The notes under the pieces were generated by a model that saw only the letters and a list, made by a program, of their open reading frames with translations, did no database searches and had not been told where the DNA came from. From Phycisphaerales bacterium Planc_01 (GTDB lineage Bacteria; Planctomycetota; Phycisphaerae; Sedimentisphaerales; Anaerobacaceae), in the NCBI GenBank assembly GCA_001603075.1, contig LVBB01000144.1:39645-103644 (forward strand): a DNA stretch of 64,000 bases. Reading direction: 5' to 3'. How positions within the stretch are numbered: position 1 is the stretch's first letter; each line of letters opens with the position of its first letter. The position numbers and the translations under genes were made by a program. Positions 54,100 through 61,710 of this stretch are shown in pieces.

Positions 54100-55374
54100 C
54101 TACGGTTCGATCACGACCGGCTGCACCCAGGCCGCCTCCCGCTCGCCGGCGACGTGAGACTTCTCATTGGCCCGCGAGGAGATCACCTTGGCCCGGACGT
54201 AGATTTCGTCGCCTTGGAACTCGTATGAGGCCGTGGTTCCCTGGACTTGGGCCAATACGGTGCCGATCTCTTCACCGTAACGGCGCGTCGTTCGAATCTC
54301 TTTGCCCTCGGCATCGGCCACCACCCGGCTCGCCGGGTCGTACCCGCGTCGCGTGCCGATGAACTGCGTGGTGTAGCTGACGCCCGGCTCGGAGTCTACG
54401 TGGACGGTCAAAGTCTTGCCCTGGAACGCCACGTCTTTGAGTGCCACGCCGGTAGAGCTGTAGAAATCGCCTGCGTCCATAGCGAGGATGATCGACTCCG
54501 GCGTCAGACGCGCCGCCCGCACGACGATCCAGGCCTGGCCCGGATTGGCGGCGCGGGCGTCGAACTTGTGATAGTTGTGCGCATCATCGGTCGCCACGCC
54601 GTACACGACGCCCGCGCCCTGCTCGGCCAGCCGTCGAGTCAGCATGATGTCCCACATCCGTTCCGTGTTGGCCCGAAGATCATCGCCTTCATTGTTCACA
54701 TAGCCATGGGCGTTGTAGACCTCAAAGAACCGAAAGCCCTTGAGTCCCACCATGTCCTCGGCGGTCAGGGCCCACTGGAAATTCGGGTGGTTCACGTGGA
54801 CCAGCATGGTCTGGCCCGTCTCTTTCTGCTGGGCCAGGACAGCATCGATATTGTTCTGCAGGATGTCGGCCATCGTCGCACCGCCTTGGGGCGGGATCAG
54901 ATCGATCAGATTGATCGCGTTGAGATGGGGCTTGTCGGTGATCTCCTCGGACTGGATCAGGAGGAAGCGCCCGGCCTGCTCGAAGAGACCGCGGACTTCC
55001 GACAACGGCTTGAGCCGGACTTCGGTTTCGCCTTTCTCGTTCTCTCGCGTTTCGACCCATTTGTCTCCGAACCGCGCGAGGTACTTGTCGAAGGCCGCCC
55101 GTCGCGCCTCCGTCAACGGCATCCAGCGTTGCCCCTGCGACAGGACGTTGTGATCCGACAACGCCAGAAAGTGATAGCCGTGGTCTGTGTACCACTGGGT
55201 CACCATCTCGGGGAAATCGTCTCCGTCGCTCCAGAATGTGTGGCTGTGCAAATTGCCCTTCCACCAGCGCGGTCCGGCCTCTTCACCGGCAAACGCCATC
55301 TGTCCCGCGACCATGCAGATCAGCAGGAGCAAGCAGAGAACGACTCTCTTCGATAGTCTGCCTGTGGTTGTCAC
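54100..55374 (-). CDS. Secreted PHP-domain metallohydrolase (CehA/McbA-like)
   Basis: 424 residues; Sec signal VVLCLLLLICMVAGQMAFAG. The PHP domain opens WWKGNLHSHTFWSDGDDFPE, with the metal-binding HSH, continues with FLALSDHNVLSQG, LLIQSEEIT, LVHVNHPNFQWAL and VYGVATDDAHNYH, and ends in a beta-sandwich. The start is a GTG three bases after the recA stop with GAGGAA before it, so it is coupled to recA although it acts outside the cytoplasm. It is probably a phosphoesterase; substrate unknown. Confidence 0.85.
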   Translation of the reverse strand: MTTTGRLSKRVVLCLLLLICMVAGQMAFAGEEAGPRWWKGNLHSHTFWSDGDDFPEMVTQWYTDHGYHFLALSDHNVLSQGQRWMPLTEARRAAFDKYLARFGDKWVETRENEKGETEVRLKPLSEVRGLFEQAGRFLLIQSEEITDKPHLNAINLIDLIPPQGGATMADILQNNIDAVLAQQKETGQTMLVHVNHPNFQWALTAEDMVGLKGFRFFEVYNAHGYVNNEGDDLRANTERMWDIMLTRRLAEQGAGVVYGVATDDAHNYHKFDARAANPGQAWIVVRAARLTPESIILAMDAGDFYSSTGVALKDVAFQGKTLTVHVDSEPGVSYTTQFIGTRRGYDPASRVVADAEGKEIRTTRRYGEEIGTVLAQVQGTTASYEFQGDEIYVRAKVISSRANEKSHVAGEREAAWVQPVVIEP

Positions 55375-55377
55375 CGT

Positions 55378-56442
55378 CTATTCCTCCGATTCTGCGTCCT
55401 TGGTCTTGCCCTTCTCGGGCTCGATCAGACCTTTGGCCGCCAGAACTTTGTTCTTGATCTCAGTTCTCAGATCGGGGTTCTCGATAAGGTAGGTTTTGGC
55501 GTTTTCCCGCCCCTGCCCGAGGCGAAGATCACCGAAGTTGATCCACGCGCCGCTCTTCTGCACGATCTCCGACGCCAGGGCCATATCGAGCAGATCGCCC
55601 TCGTAGCTGATCCCGCTGTCGAACATGATGTCGAACTCCGTGTCGCGGAACGGCGGAGCGATCTTGTTCTTGACGATTCGCGCCCGGACGCGCGAGCCGA
55701 TGGCGCCCTTGGCGTCTTTGAGCGTGGTGGTCCGCCGCAGATCTATGCGGACGGAGCTGTAGAACTTCAGGGCCTTTCCGCCCGGCGTCGTCTCCGGGTT
55801 GCCGAACATCACGCCGATCTTCATGCGGATCTGGTTGATGAAGACCAGGGCCGTCTTGCTCTTGTTGATGATGGCGGTGAGCTTCCGCATCGCCTGGCTC
55901 ATCAGACGTGCCTGGAGGCCGACGTGCGCATCGCCCATGTCGCCTTCGATCTCCGCCTTCGGCGTCAGGGCCGCCACCGAGTCCACAACGATGATGTCCA
56001 CGGAATTCGAGGCGATCAGCATCTGGGCGATGTCGAGCGCCTGCTCGCCCGTATCCGGCTGACTGACCAGCAGGCTGCTGACATCGACGCCCAGCCGCTT
56101 GGCCCACGTTGTATCGAGAGCGTGCTCGGCGTCGATGAACGCGGCTACTCCCCCGGCCTTCTGCGCCTCGGCGATGGCGTGCAGCGCCAGCGTCGTCTTA
56201 CCGGAGGACTCGGGGCCGAACAGTTCGGTGATCCGGCCTCGCGGAATCCCGGCACCGCCCAGCGCAATGTCCAGCGACAGCGACCCGGTGCTGATGCCCT
56301 CGATTCGGGCGTACGAGTGTTCGTCCATCTGCATGATCGAGCCTTGTCCGTACTGCTTCTCGATCTGCGCGATCACGCGATGCAGGGCCGCATCCTTGCC
56401 GCTGGTCTCCGCCACCGGCGTTGTCTTCTTCGCTTTTGCCAT
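55378..56442 (-). CDS. recA: Recombinase RecA
   Basis: Strand-exchange protein of homologous recombination and co-protease of the SOS response. 354 residues from the ATG at 56442, with GGAG nine bases upstream. Walker [17 protein letters not shown], Walker [21 protein letters not shown]1/L2 loop region [19 protein letters not shown] and [20 protein letters not shown], and an acidic C-terminus (KTKDAESEE). The SVAAL and NQIR signatures are intact. No SOS box was recognised upstream; transcription probably comes through from gltX. Confidence 0.97.
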   Translation of the reverse strand: MAKAKKTTPVAETSGKDAALHRVIAQIEKQYGQGSIMQMDEHSYARIEGISTGSLSLDIALGGAGIPRGRITELFGPESSGKTTLALHAIAEAQKAGGVAAFIDAEHALDTTWAKRLGVDVSSLLVSQPDTGEQALDIAQMLIASNSVDIIVVDSVAALTPKAEIEGDMGDAHVGLQARLMSQAMRKLTAIINKSKTALVFINQIRMKIGVMFGNPETTPGGKALKFYSSVRIDLRRTTTLKDAKGAIGSRVRARIVKNKIAPPFRDTEFDIMFDSGISYEGDLLDMALASEIVQKSGAWINFGDLRLGQGRENAKTYLIENPDLRTEIKNKVLAAKGLIEPEKGKTKDAESEE

Positions 56443-56487
56443 TTGCTTGGTCTCCAACAATCGTCTCGCCTATGGGTTCCGTGCCTG

Positions 56488-57063
56488 CTATCCCAGTCGG
56501 TACCTGCCCAGACACGTGTACAGCGGTCCTTCCGACCTCAACTCGCTCTGATACACACACACCGAATCACAGCGCATCGCGCCGAGATCGAAATCCTTGT
56601 ACTGCTCGGCCGTCTTGGCCAACTCCACGCCGGCCCTGGCATTTCGCATGCGGCACAGCGTCAGATGCCCGGAGAACTTCCGCGCCTCTTTGGGCCAGCC
56701 GGCCGAGGCCAGCTCGTCCTCAAGGTCCTGCTGGAGTTCCAGCAGCTCGGGGCAATCGAGGCCCGCCCCAACCCACAGCACGCGAGCGCTGTGGCCGCCG
56801 AAGCATCCGACTTCGTTGACGCCCAGGTCGAACGCCTTATGGCGGGCCGCCACTGTCTTGACGGCCTCGCAGACGTTGGCGACCTCGCGATCGCGGACCT
56901 CGCCCAGGAACTTGAGCGTCAAGTGCATCGCCTCCGGACGGACCCATTTGACGTCGCTCTTGCGAATGTCCGCCCCGGCAACGATCTCCTGCTGCAAGTC
57001 GCCCAAGGCCGTCCGAATGTCTTCGTCAATCTCGATGGCGATGAAGCACCGCATCGTTGGCAT
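56488..57063 (-). CDS. thpR: RNA 2',3'-cyclic phosphodiesterase (2H family, LigT-like)
   Basis: Two-histidine phosphoesterase opening 2',3'-cyclic phosphates on RNA ends. 191 residues with the family N-terminus MRCFIAIEID and the paired HxTx motifs HLTLKFLGEV and HLTLCRM that hold the catalytic histidines. The ATG at 57063 lies eight bases after the PfkB stop with GAAGG before it; a second ATG three codons in is possible. Middle gene in the gltX-pfkB-thpR-recA series. Length and motifs are normal. Confidence 0.93.
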   Translation of the reverse strand: MPTMRCFIAIEIDEDIRTALGDLQQEIVAGADIRKSDVKWVRPEAMHLTLKFLGEVRDREVANVCEAVKTVAARHKAFDLGVNEVGCFGGHSARVLWVGAGLDCPELLELQQDLEDELASAGWPKEARKFSGHLTLCRMRNARAGVELAKTAEQYKDFDLGAMRCDSVCVYQSELRSEGPLYTCLGRYRLG

Positions 57064-57071
57064 TCGCCTTC

Positions 57072-57986
57072 TCAGAAACTCGTGAATCGCCGCAGCTCTT
57101 CGAGCCTGGCGTCGATCTCGCGGCGGCTGGCTCCGGTCAGGCCGTTCAGCGAGAAATCCGCAATGGTGAATGAGGCCACCACCGTCCCATACGCCAGCGC
57201 CGACTTGAGGGTCTCGAAGTCCGCCCGGCCCTGCTGGGCGACGTAGCCGAGAAGCCCTCCGGCAAAACTGTCGCCGGCCCCCGTCGGGTCCATCACCTCG
57301 GCGGCCGGATATGCCGGCAGCAGGAACGTCTGCCCGCCGGCGCTGCACATCAGCGAACCCGACTCGCCCTTCTTGACGATGACCACCTTCATGCCCATCG
57401 CCAGCACGTCGGCGGCGGCTTTGACGAGATTGGACCGGCCGGAAAGCAGCCTGGCCTCGTCGTCGTTGATAATCAGGCAGTCGATCCGCTCAAGCAACTC
57501 CTTCAGATCGTCGAGGTGACCGTCGATCCAGAGGTTCATCGTATCGGCCGCGACGAAAGTGGGCTGCGCGATCTGGTCGAGCAATTTGAGCTGAAGCGCC
57601 GGCGCCGTGTTGGCCAAAAACACGAAGCGGCTATCCTTGAAGACGTCCGGCAACTTCGGCGGGGCCTCCTGCAAGACGTTGAGCTCGACGTAGTCCGTCG
57701 TCCGATCGTTCATGTTCTCCTGGTACGTTCCGTGCCAGACGAATGTCTTGCTGCCAGGCCGGACCTCCAGACCTCGCAGGTCCACGTTGCGGCCTTTGAA
57801 GACCTCCGCCAGGTCGAACGGGCAGTCGTCGCCGACCACGCCCACGAACCGCACCGGCGCAAAGAAGCTTGCCGCCATGCTGAAGTAGATGGACGAGCCG
57901 CCAAGACACCGCTCGCTGACCCCGTGCGGCGTCTTGACCGTGTCGATCCCGATGGAACCGGTAACCAGTAGTGACATCGCAGACAT
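57072..57986 (-). CDS. PfkB family carbohydrate/nucleoside kinase
   Basis: 304 residues of the ribokinase family. LLVTGSIGIDTVKTP at the N-terminus, GGSSIYFSMAASFFAPVRFVG with the di-glycine, NDDEARLLSGR, and the catalytic DPTGAGDSFAGGLLGY with the anion hole and catalytic aspartate. The start ATG overlaps the gltX stop (TAATG), so translation is coupled; a second ATG three codons in is also possible. The substrate cannot be named; adenosine- or sugar-kinase-like activity fits. Constant placement between gltX and thpR hints at a housekeeping role. Confidence 0.9.
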   Translation of the reverse strand: MSAMSLLVTGSIGIDTVKTPHGVSERCLGGSSIYFSMAASFFAPVRFVGVVGDDCPFDLAEVFKGRNVDLRGLEVRPGSKTFVWHGTYQENMNDRTTDYVELNVLQEAPPKLPDVFKDSRFVFLANTAPALQLKLLDQIAQPTFVAADTMNLWIDGHLDDLKELLERIDCLIINDDEARLLSGRSNLVKAAADVLAMGMKVVIVKKGESGSLMCSAGGQTFLLPAYPAAEVMDPTGAGDSFAGGLLGYVAQQGRADFETLKSALAYGTVVASFTIADFSLNGLTGASRREIDARLEELRRFTSF

Positions 57987-59638
57987 TACTCCGATTGGAC
58001 TTGATTGCGGAATCTCTCCAGGGCAGCGTCGATGCGGGCCAGCGTCCGCTCCTTGCCGAGCAGATTGACCGAGTCGAAAATCGACAGGCTGATCGTGGTC
58101 CCACACAGCGCGACGCGCAGCGGTTGGGCCACCTTGCCCAGGCCGACCTGCTTCTCTTCGGCCAGGCCGCGAAGCATCTCTTCGAGGGCCTGCTCGGTGT
58201 ACTCGTCCATCCTTGCCAGACGGTCCCGCACGACTTGCAGCACGTCCAGAGCGCCGGCCTTGAGCAGAACCTTCTTAACGGCTTTCTCGTCGAACTCGAT
58301 CTTGTCATCTTCGACGAAGAGGAACCGGCTCTTATTGTCAATGTCTTCGAGCGTCCGCGCGCCCTCGCACAGCCGGATGATCCGCAGCAGTGTCTCGTCG
58401 TCGGCCTTCAGCAGAGGCGACTGGACCTCGGTCAGATAGGCTTTGAGGTGGCCCAGGACCTTTTCGCCCGGCAGCATGCGAAGGTACTCGGTGTTGAAGG
58501 CGATGAGCTTCTGGCGGTCGAACAGACTGTTGCTCTTGGTCAGTCTGGCCAGGTCGAACGACTCGATCAACTCCTCGGCCCTCATGACCTCCCGCTGATC
58601 GCCGGGGTTCCAGCCCAGCAGCGCCAGGAAGTTGACGAGCGTCTCGGGCAGATAGCCGCTCTTGCAGAAATCCACAATGTTGATCTCGGGAAGATGGACA
58701 CCGATGTGTTTGGCGATGGCATCGATCGCCGGCATGTCGGGCACGCTCTCGCCGGCCAGAAACGTCTGGACCTCCTCTTCGCTGATTCCACCGACCTGGG
58801 CCAGGATGGCTGTATCAAGGTCCGGCAGGGCCTGAATCGCGGTGCGGAGGGCCTTGGGCCGCTCGCGTTTGGAGAGTTTGCCGCCGCTGTCGCTGACGGT
58901 CACGGACATGTGGGCGTACTTCGGCAGCGGCGCATCGGGGAACATCGCCTGCCAGAGGGCCTGCTGGCCGGGCGTGTTCATCAGGTGCTCCTGGCCGCGA
59001 AGGACGTGGGTCACCTCCATCAGACGGTCGTCCACCACGCAGGCGAAGTTGTAGGTGGGGAAGCCATCGCTCTTGAGGATGATGAAGTCAGCCAGCTCGG
59101 CCGGGTTGAAGCTGATCTGGCCGCGAACGAGGTCGTTCACCACGATCGGGCCGTCCTGTGGAATCGCGAACCGCACGGTCACCGGCCGGCCTTCCGCCCG
59201 GGCCTTCTGCGCGTCTTGCTCGGAGGGGAACTGCTCGGGCCGGCGGAAGACGAAGCCCGTCTTGCGGGTTTCGGCCTCCTGGCGCATCGCATCGAGGTCT
59301 TCGGACGTCTCGAAGCAATAATAGGCCTTGCCCTCATCGAGAAGTTGCCGAATATGTCTGTCGTAGAGGTCTCTACGCTCGGACTGACAGTACGGCCCGT
59401 TTGGGCCACCGACGTCCGGGCCCTCATCCCAGTCAATGCCCAGCCAGCGCAGGTCGGTCATCACCTGCTGGGCAGCGGTCGGGGTATTGCGCTTCTGGTC
59501 GGTATCCTCGATCCGCAGAATGAAGCGTCCGCCCGTCCGCCGGGCCCACAGCCAGTTGAACAGCGCGGTCCGGCCCCCGCCGACGTGCAGGTAGCCCGTC
59601 GGCGACGGGGCAAAACGTGTTACCACTTCTTCAGGCAC
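57986..59638 (-). CDS. gltX: Glutamate--tRNA ligase
   Basis: Charges tRNA-Glu (possibly also tRNA-Gln). About 550 residues, some 70-80 longer than usual. The HIGH box is PSPTGYLHVGGGRTALFNWL and the KMSKS box is GGKLSKRERP; FILRIEDTD and GQEHLMNTPGQ are also present. The extra length is an insertion of about 60 residues directly after KLSKR, before GYLPETLVNFLALLGW. The GTG at 59638 with GGAG upstream is chosen over a TTG 14 codons earlier. A good promoter lies 43-71 bases before it. Confidence 0.95.
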   Translation of the reverse strand: MPEEVVTRFAPSPTGYLHVGGGRTALFNWLWARRTGGRFILRIEDTDQKRNTPTAAQQVMTDLRWLGIDWDEGPDVGGPNGPYCQSERRDLYDRHIRQLLDEGKAYYCFETSEDLDAMRQEAETRKTGFVFRRPEQFPSEQDAQKARAEGRPVTVRFAIPQDGPIVVNDLVRGQISFNPAELADFIILKSDGFPTYNFACVVDDRLMEVTHVLRGQEHLMNTPGQQALWQAMFPDAPLPKYAHMSVTVSDSGGKLSKRERPKALRTAIQALPDLDTAILAQVGGISEEEVQTFLAGESVPDMPAIDAIAKHIGVHLPEINIVDFCKSGYLPETLVNFLALLGWNPGDQREVMRAEELIESFDLARLTKSNSLFDRQKLIAFNTEYLRMLPGEKVLGHLKAYLTEVQSPLLKADDETLLRIIRLCEGARTLEDIDNKSRFLFVEDDKIEFDEKAVKKVLLKAGALDVLQVVRDRLARMDEYTEQALEEMLRGLAEEKQVGLGKVAQPLRVALCGTTISLSIFDSVNLLGKERTLARIDAALERFRNQVQSE

Positions 59639-59680
59639 TGCTTGAGACTCCCTGACAGATGCAAAAGTATGAAAACTCAA

Positions 59681-59709
59681 AGCTTACGCCGGATTGGTCC
59701 CGTTGTCAA
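59681..59709 (-). promoter_or_regulatory. sigma-70-type promoter of the gltX-pfkB-thpR-recA run
   Basis: Minus strand: TTGACA, 17-base spacer, TAAGCT. If correct, the TTG at 59680 lies inside the -10 region, which supports the GTG start for gltX. Confidence 0.7.
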
Positions 59710-59819
59710 GCGTCATAAAGCCGCTTTGAGCCGGGACAGAGAGGTCATAAGGGCCCCACGTTGGGCGGGGCAAACACTGCTTCGAGGGGCCGCGCGGGGG
59801 CCCGACGGTATCGTCGCGA

Positions 59820-61004
59820 TCAGTTGTTCCTGAGGAACAGATAGTACAGTCGGCCTTCCTGGTAGGTCTGACCGGCCAGATAGCCGGCCTCATCCCCCTC
59901 ACCCATGTAGATGTCGCATCGCCCGGGGGCGCGGATGGCCCCGCCGGTGTCCTGGTCGAGCACAAAACCCTCATACGGCCTCTTGACGACACCCGCCTGA
60001 CCCACATGCGGCACTGTCGTCGAGATGAACGCCAGGGCCGCGCGCGGGAAGATCGACTTGTCCGTGGCGATCGTGCGCATAGACGTGACCGGCTCGTTGA
60101 GACTTCCGTGTGGGGTCTCCTCAGCGATCCGGAAGAAAACGTAGCGAGGATTTCGCTGCGTATAGCGCTCGACCTGATCGGGATGCTGCTTGAAGTAGTC
60201 GATCATGGTCGCCAGACTCATCCGGTCGCTCGGGATCTTCCCGTCGGCTACTAACGCTTGAGCTACACTGACGTATTCGTGGCCGTTGTTCGCGGCATAG
60301 CCGACGGTGATGATCTGCCCGTCGGGCATGCGCAATTTGGCCGAGCCCTGAACGTGTGCGATGTACACCTCGAACGGGTCGGCCAACCAGACCAGCTCCA
60401 GGCCTTGGAGCGTCCCCGACCTTTCGAGCGTGGCTCGATCGGGATAGGCCCGGATCAGTCCGGCGGGATCGCGCCGGCCCAGCGTCTGCCCATCCGGCCC
60501 TTTCAGCAGATCGTCGGGCATCTTGTACAGGGCGTGCGCGAATCGCTCGGTCCGCTCAAGAGAAGCATCGAAAATGGGCGTGTAATACCCGGTGAACAGT
60601 ACGGTCCCGCGGTCGTCACAGCCGACGGACATGTAGACGTCGAAATGGGCGCGAATGACACCGTTGAGCTCATCCGCCCGAATGCCGGAATCCACGAAGG
60701 TCAGGAAGGTCTCCAGCGTTTTGATCACTCGGTCGTGGTTGATATCGGCATAGGGATAGAACTGCCGGCTCGATGCCTTGCTCAGATAATTCAGACTCCT
60801 CCCGATGGCCGTCTTCAGCGTGTCAAGGTCCCGCCAGGCTTCGCTGAAATCGGGCAGATCGTTCGTATCCCTGACCTTGCGGAGCGCAAGCTGACCCGGT
60901 GGAAGTGGTCGATCGTATTGAATGTGCGTCTCGACCACCTTGGTGCGGCAGCCGAGACCGCCGATCAGCAGCAGCAACAGCCCGAAACAAACCCCTTGCC
61001 TCAT
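59820..61004 (-). CDS. mltA: Membrane-bound lytic murein transglycosylase A
   Basis: Cleaves peptidoglycan glycan strands to 1,6-anhydro ends. 394 residues; lipoprotein signal with LLLLLIGGLGC (lipid cysteine about residue 19). The MltA domain has FTGYYTPIFDAS, IAHVQGSAKLRMPDGQ, RNPRYVFFR and the 3D-type catalytic block DQDTGGAIRAPGRCDIYMG with the essential aspartate. The ATG at 61004 is the one giving the lipobox. A TAATAT -10-like box lies about 60 bases upstream. Gap to gltX is about 180 bases with its own promoter. Confidence 0.93.
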   Translation of the reverse strand: MRQGVCFGLLLLLIGGLGCRTKVVETHIQYDRPLPPGQLALRKVRDTNDLPDFSEAWRDLDTLKTAIGRSLNYLSKASSRQFYPYADINHDRVIKTLETFLTFVDSGIRADELNGVIRAHFDVYMSVGCDDRGTVLFTGYYTPIFDASLERTERFAHALYKMPDDLLKGPDGQTLGRRDPAGLIRAYPDRATLERSGTLQGLELVWLADPFEVYIAHVQGSAKLRMPDGQIITVGYAANNGHEYVSVAQALVADGKIPSDRMSLATMIDYFKQHPDQVERYTQRNPRYVFFRIAEETPHGSLNEPVTSMRTIATDKSIFPRAALAFISTTVPHVGQAGVVKRPYEGFVLDQDTGGAIRAPGRCDIYMGEGDEAGYLAGQTYQEGRLYYLFLRNN

Positions 61005-61243
61005 GGTCGCCCCTTCGATCCATCTAACACGCATCAAACCGTCACAGCCCGGCCGACGCCATATTAGGCAACCTGGACGCAAGAATGTAAAGAAGAGTTT
61101 GTCTCCGAGCGGATCCGAAGCCATCGTTCGGGTCGCAGTCTTCGGTCTGGGACCGATGCCCGACGCTCGCCCCGTGATACGCCGCCGACGATCGGACGTC
61201 GAACGCGCCCGGCAGACACCGCTCTGCGGCAGCTACCGGCACC

Positions 61244-61405
61244 TCACAGCCCCGACCAGAGCGATGCGCCAAACACGAGCAGGGCCGTCATGGCAGCGGT
61301 CCACATCGGCACATGTCGGCTCAGCAGCACGAAGACACCGATCGTGATGGAGAACGTCACGACAGCCGCAACGGCTTCATAGAGTCTCTTGCGAACGAAA
61401 AACAT
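61244..61405 (-). CDS. Small two-helix membrane protein
   Basis: 53 residues from the ATG at 61405, preceded by GGAGCAAGG. Basic head FFVRKRLYE, then two hydrophobic helices (AVAAVVTFSITIGVFVLLS and MWTAAMTALLVFGASLW) separated by a short RHVP turn. No family recognised. A near-perfect promoter lies about 180 bases upstream (61588-61616), followed by a possible 14-codon leader frame, which supports expression. Confidence 0.55.
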   Translation of the reverse strand: MFFVRKRLYEAVAAVVTFSITIGVFVLLSRHVPMWTAAMTALLVFGASLWSGL

Positions 61406-61516
61406 CCTTGCTCCCCATGCATGGAACTGGGGCGCGCGCAGCACCACAAGAACGAATTCCGCACCGCGAACGGGACTACGCAACGAGCACCCTTCTCCAG
61501 CCATCCCCTGACGCGT

Positions 61517-61561
61517 TCAGACCTCTGTCTCGAAAGAAGTTCGAACCGTGCAATGATCCAT
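61517..61561 (-). CDS. Possible leader peptide
   Basis: A 14-codon frame (MDHCTVRTSFETEV) with a strong AAGGAGGG eight bases before its ATG, directly after the promoter at 61588-61616 and before the small membrane protein gene. Regulatory role is only inferred. Confidence 0.3.
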   Translation of the reverse strand: MDHCTVRTSFETEV

Positions 61562-61587
61562 CTAAATCGCCCTCCTTGGCACGCAGA

Positions 61588-61616
61588 GATATACCCCATA
61601 AGACCCAATTTGTCAA
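61588..61616 (-). promoter_or_regulatory. sigma-70-type promoter of the small membrane protein gene
   Basis: Minus strand: TTGACA, 17-base spacer, TATATC. Just upstream is a near-palindrome GCAAATACGTATTTTGC (61622-61638) that could be an operator. Confidence 0.7.
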
Positions 61617-61710
61617 TTGTGGCAAATACGTATTTTGCTTCAGCATCGCCGGAGGCTTGGGAAAGACAGCAAACACAGGGATTCACTACGGTGAACGACG
61701 CGGGTCGTTC

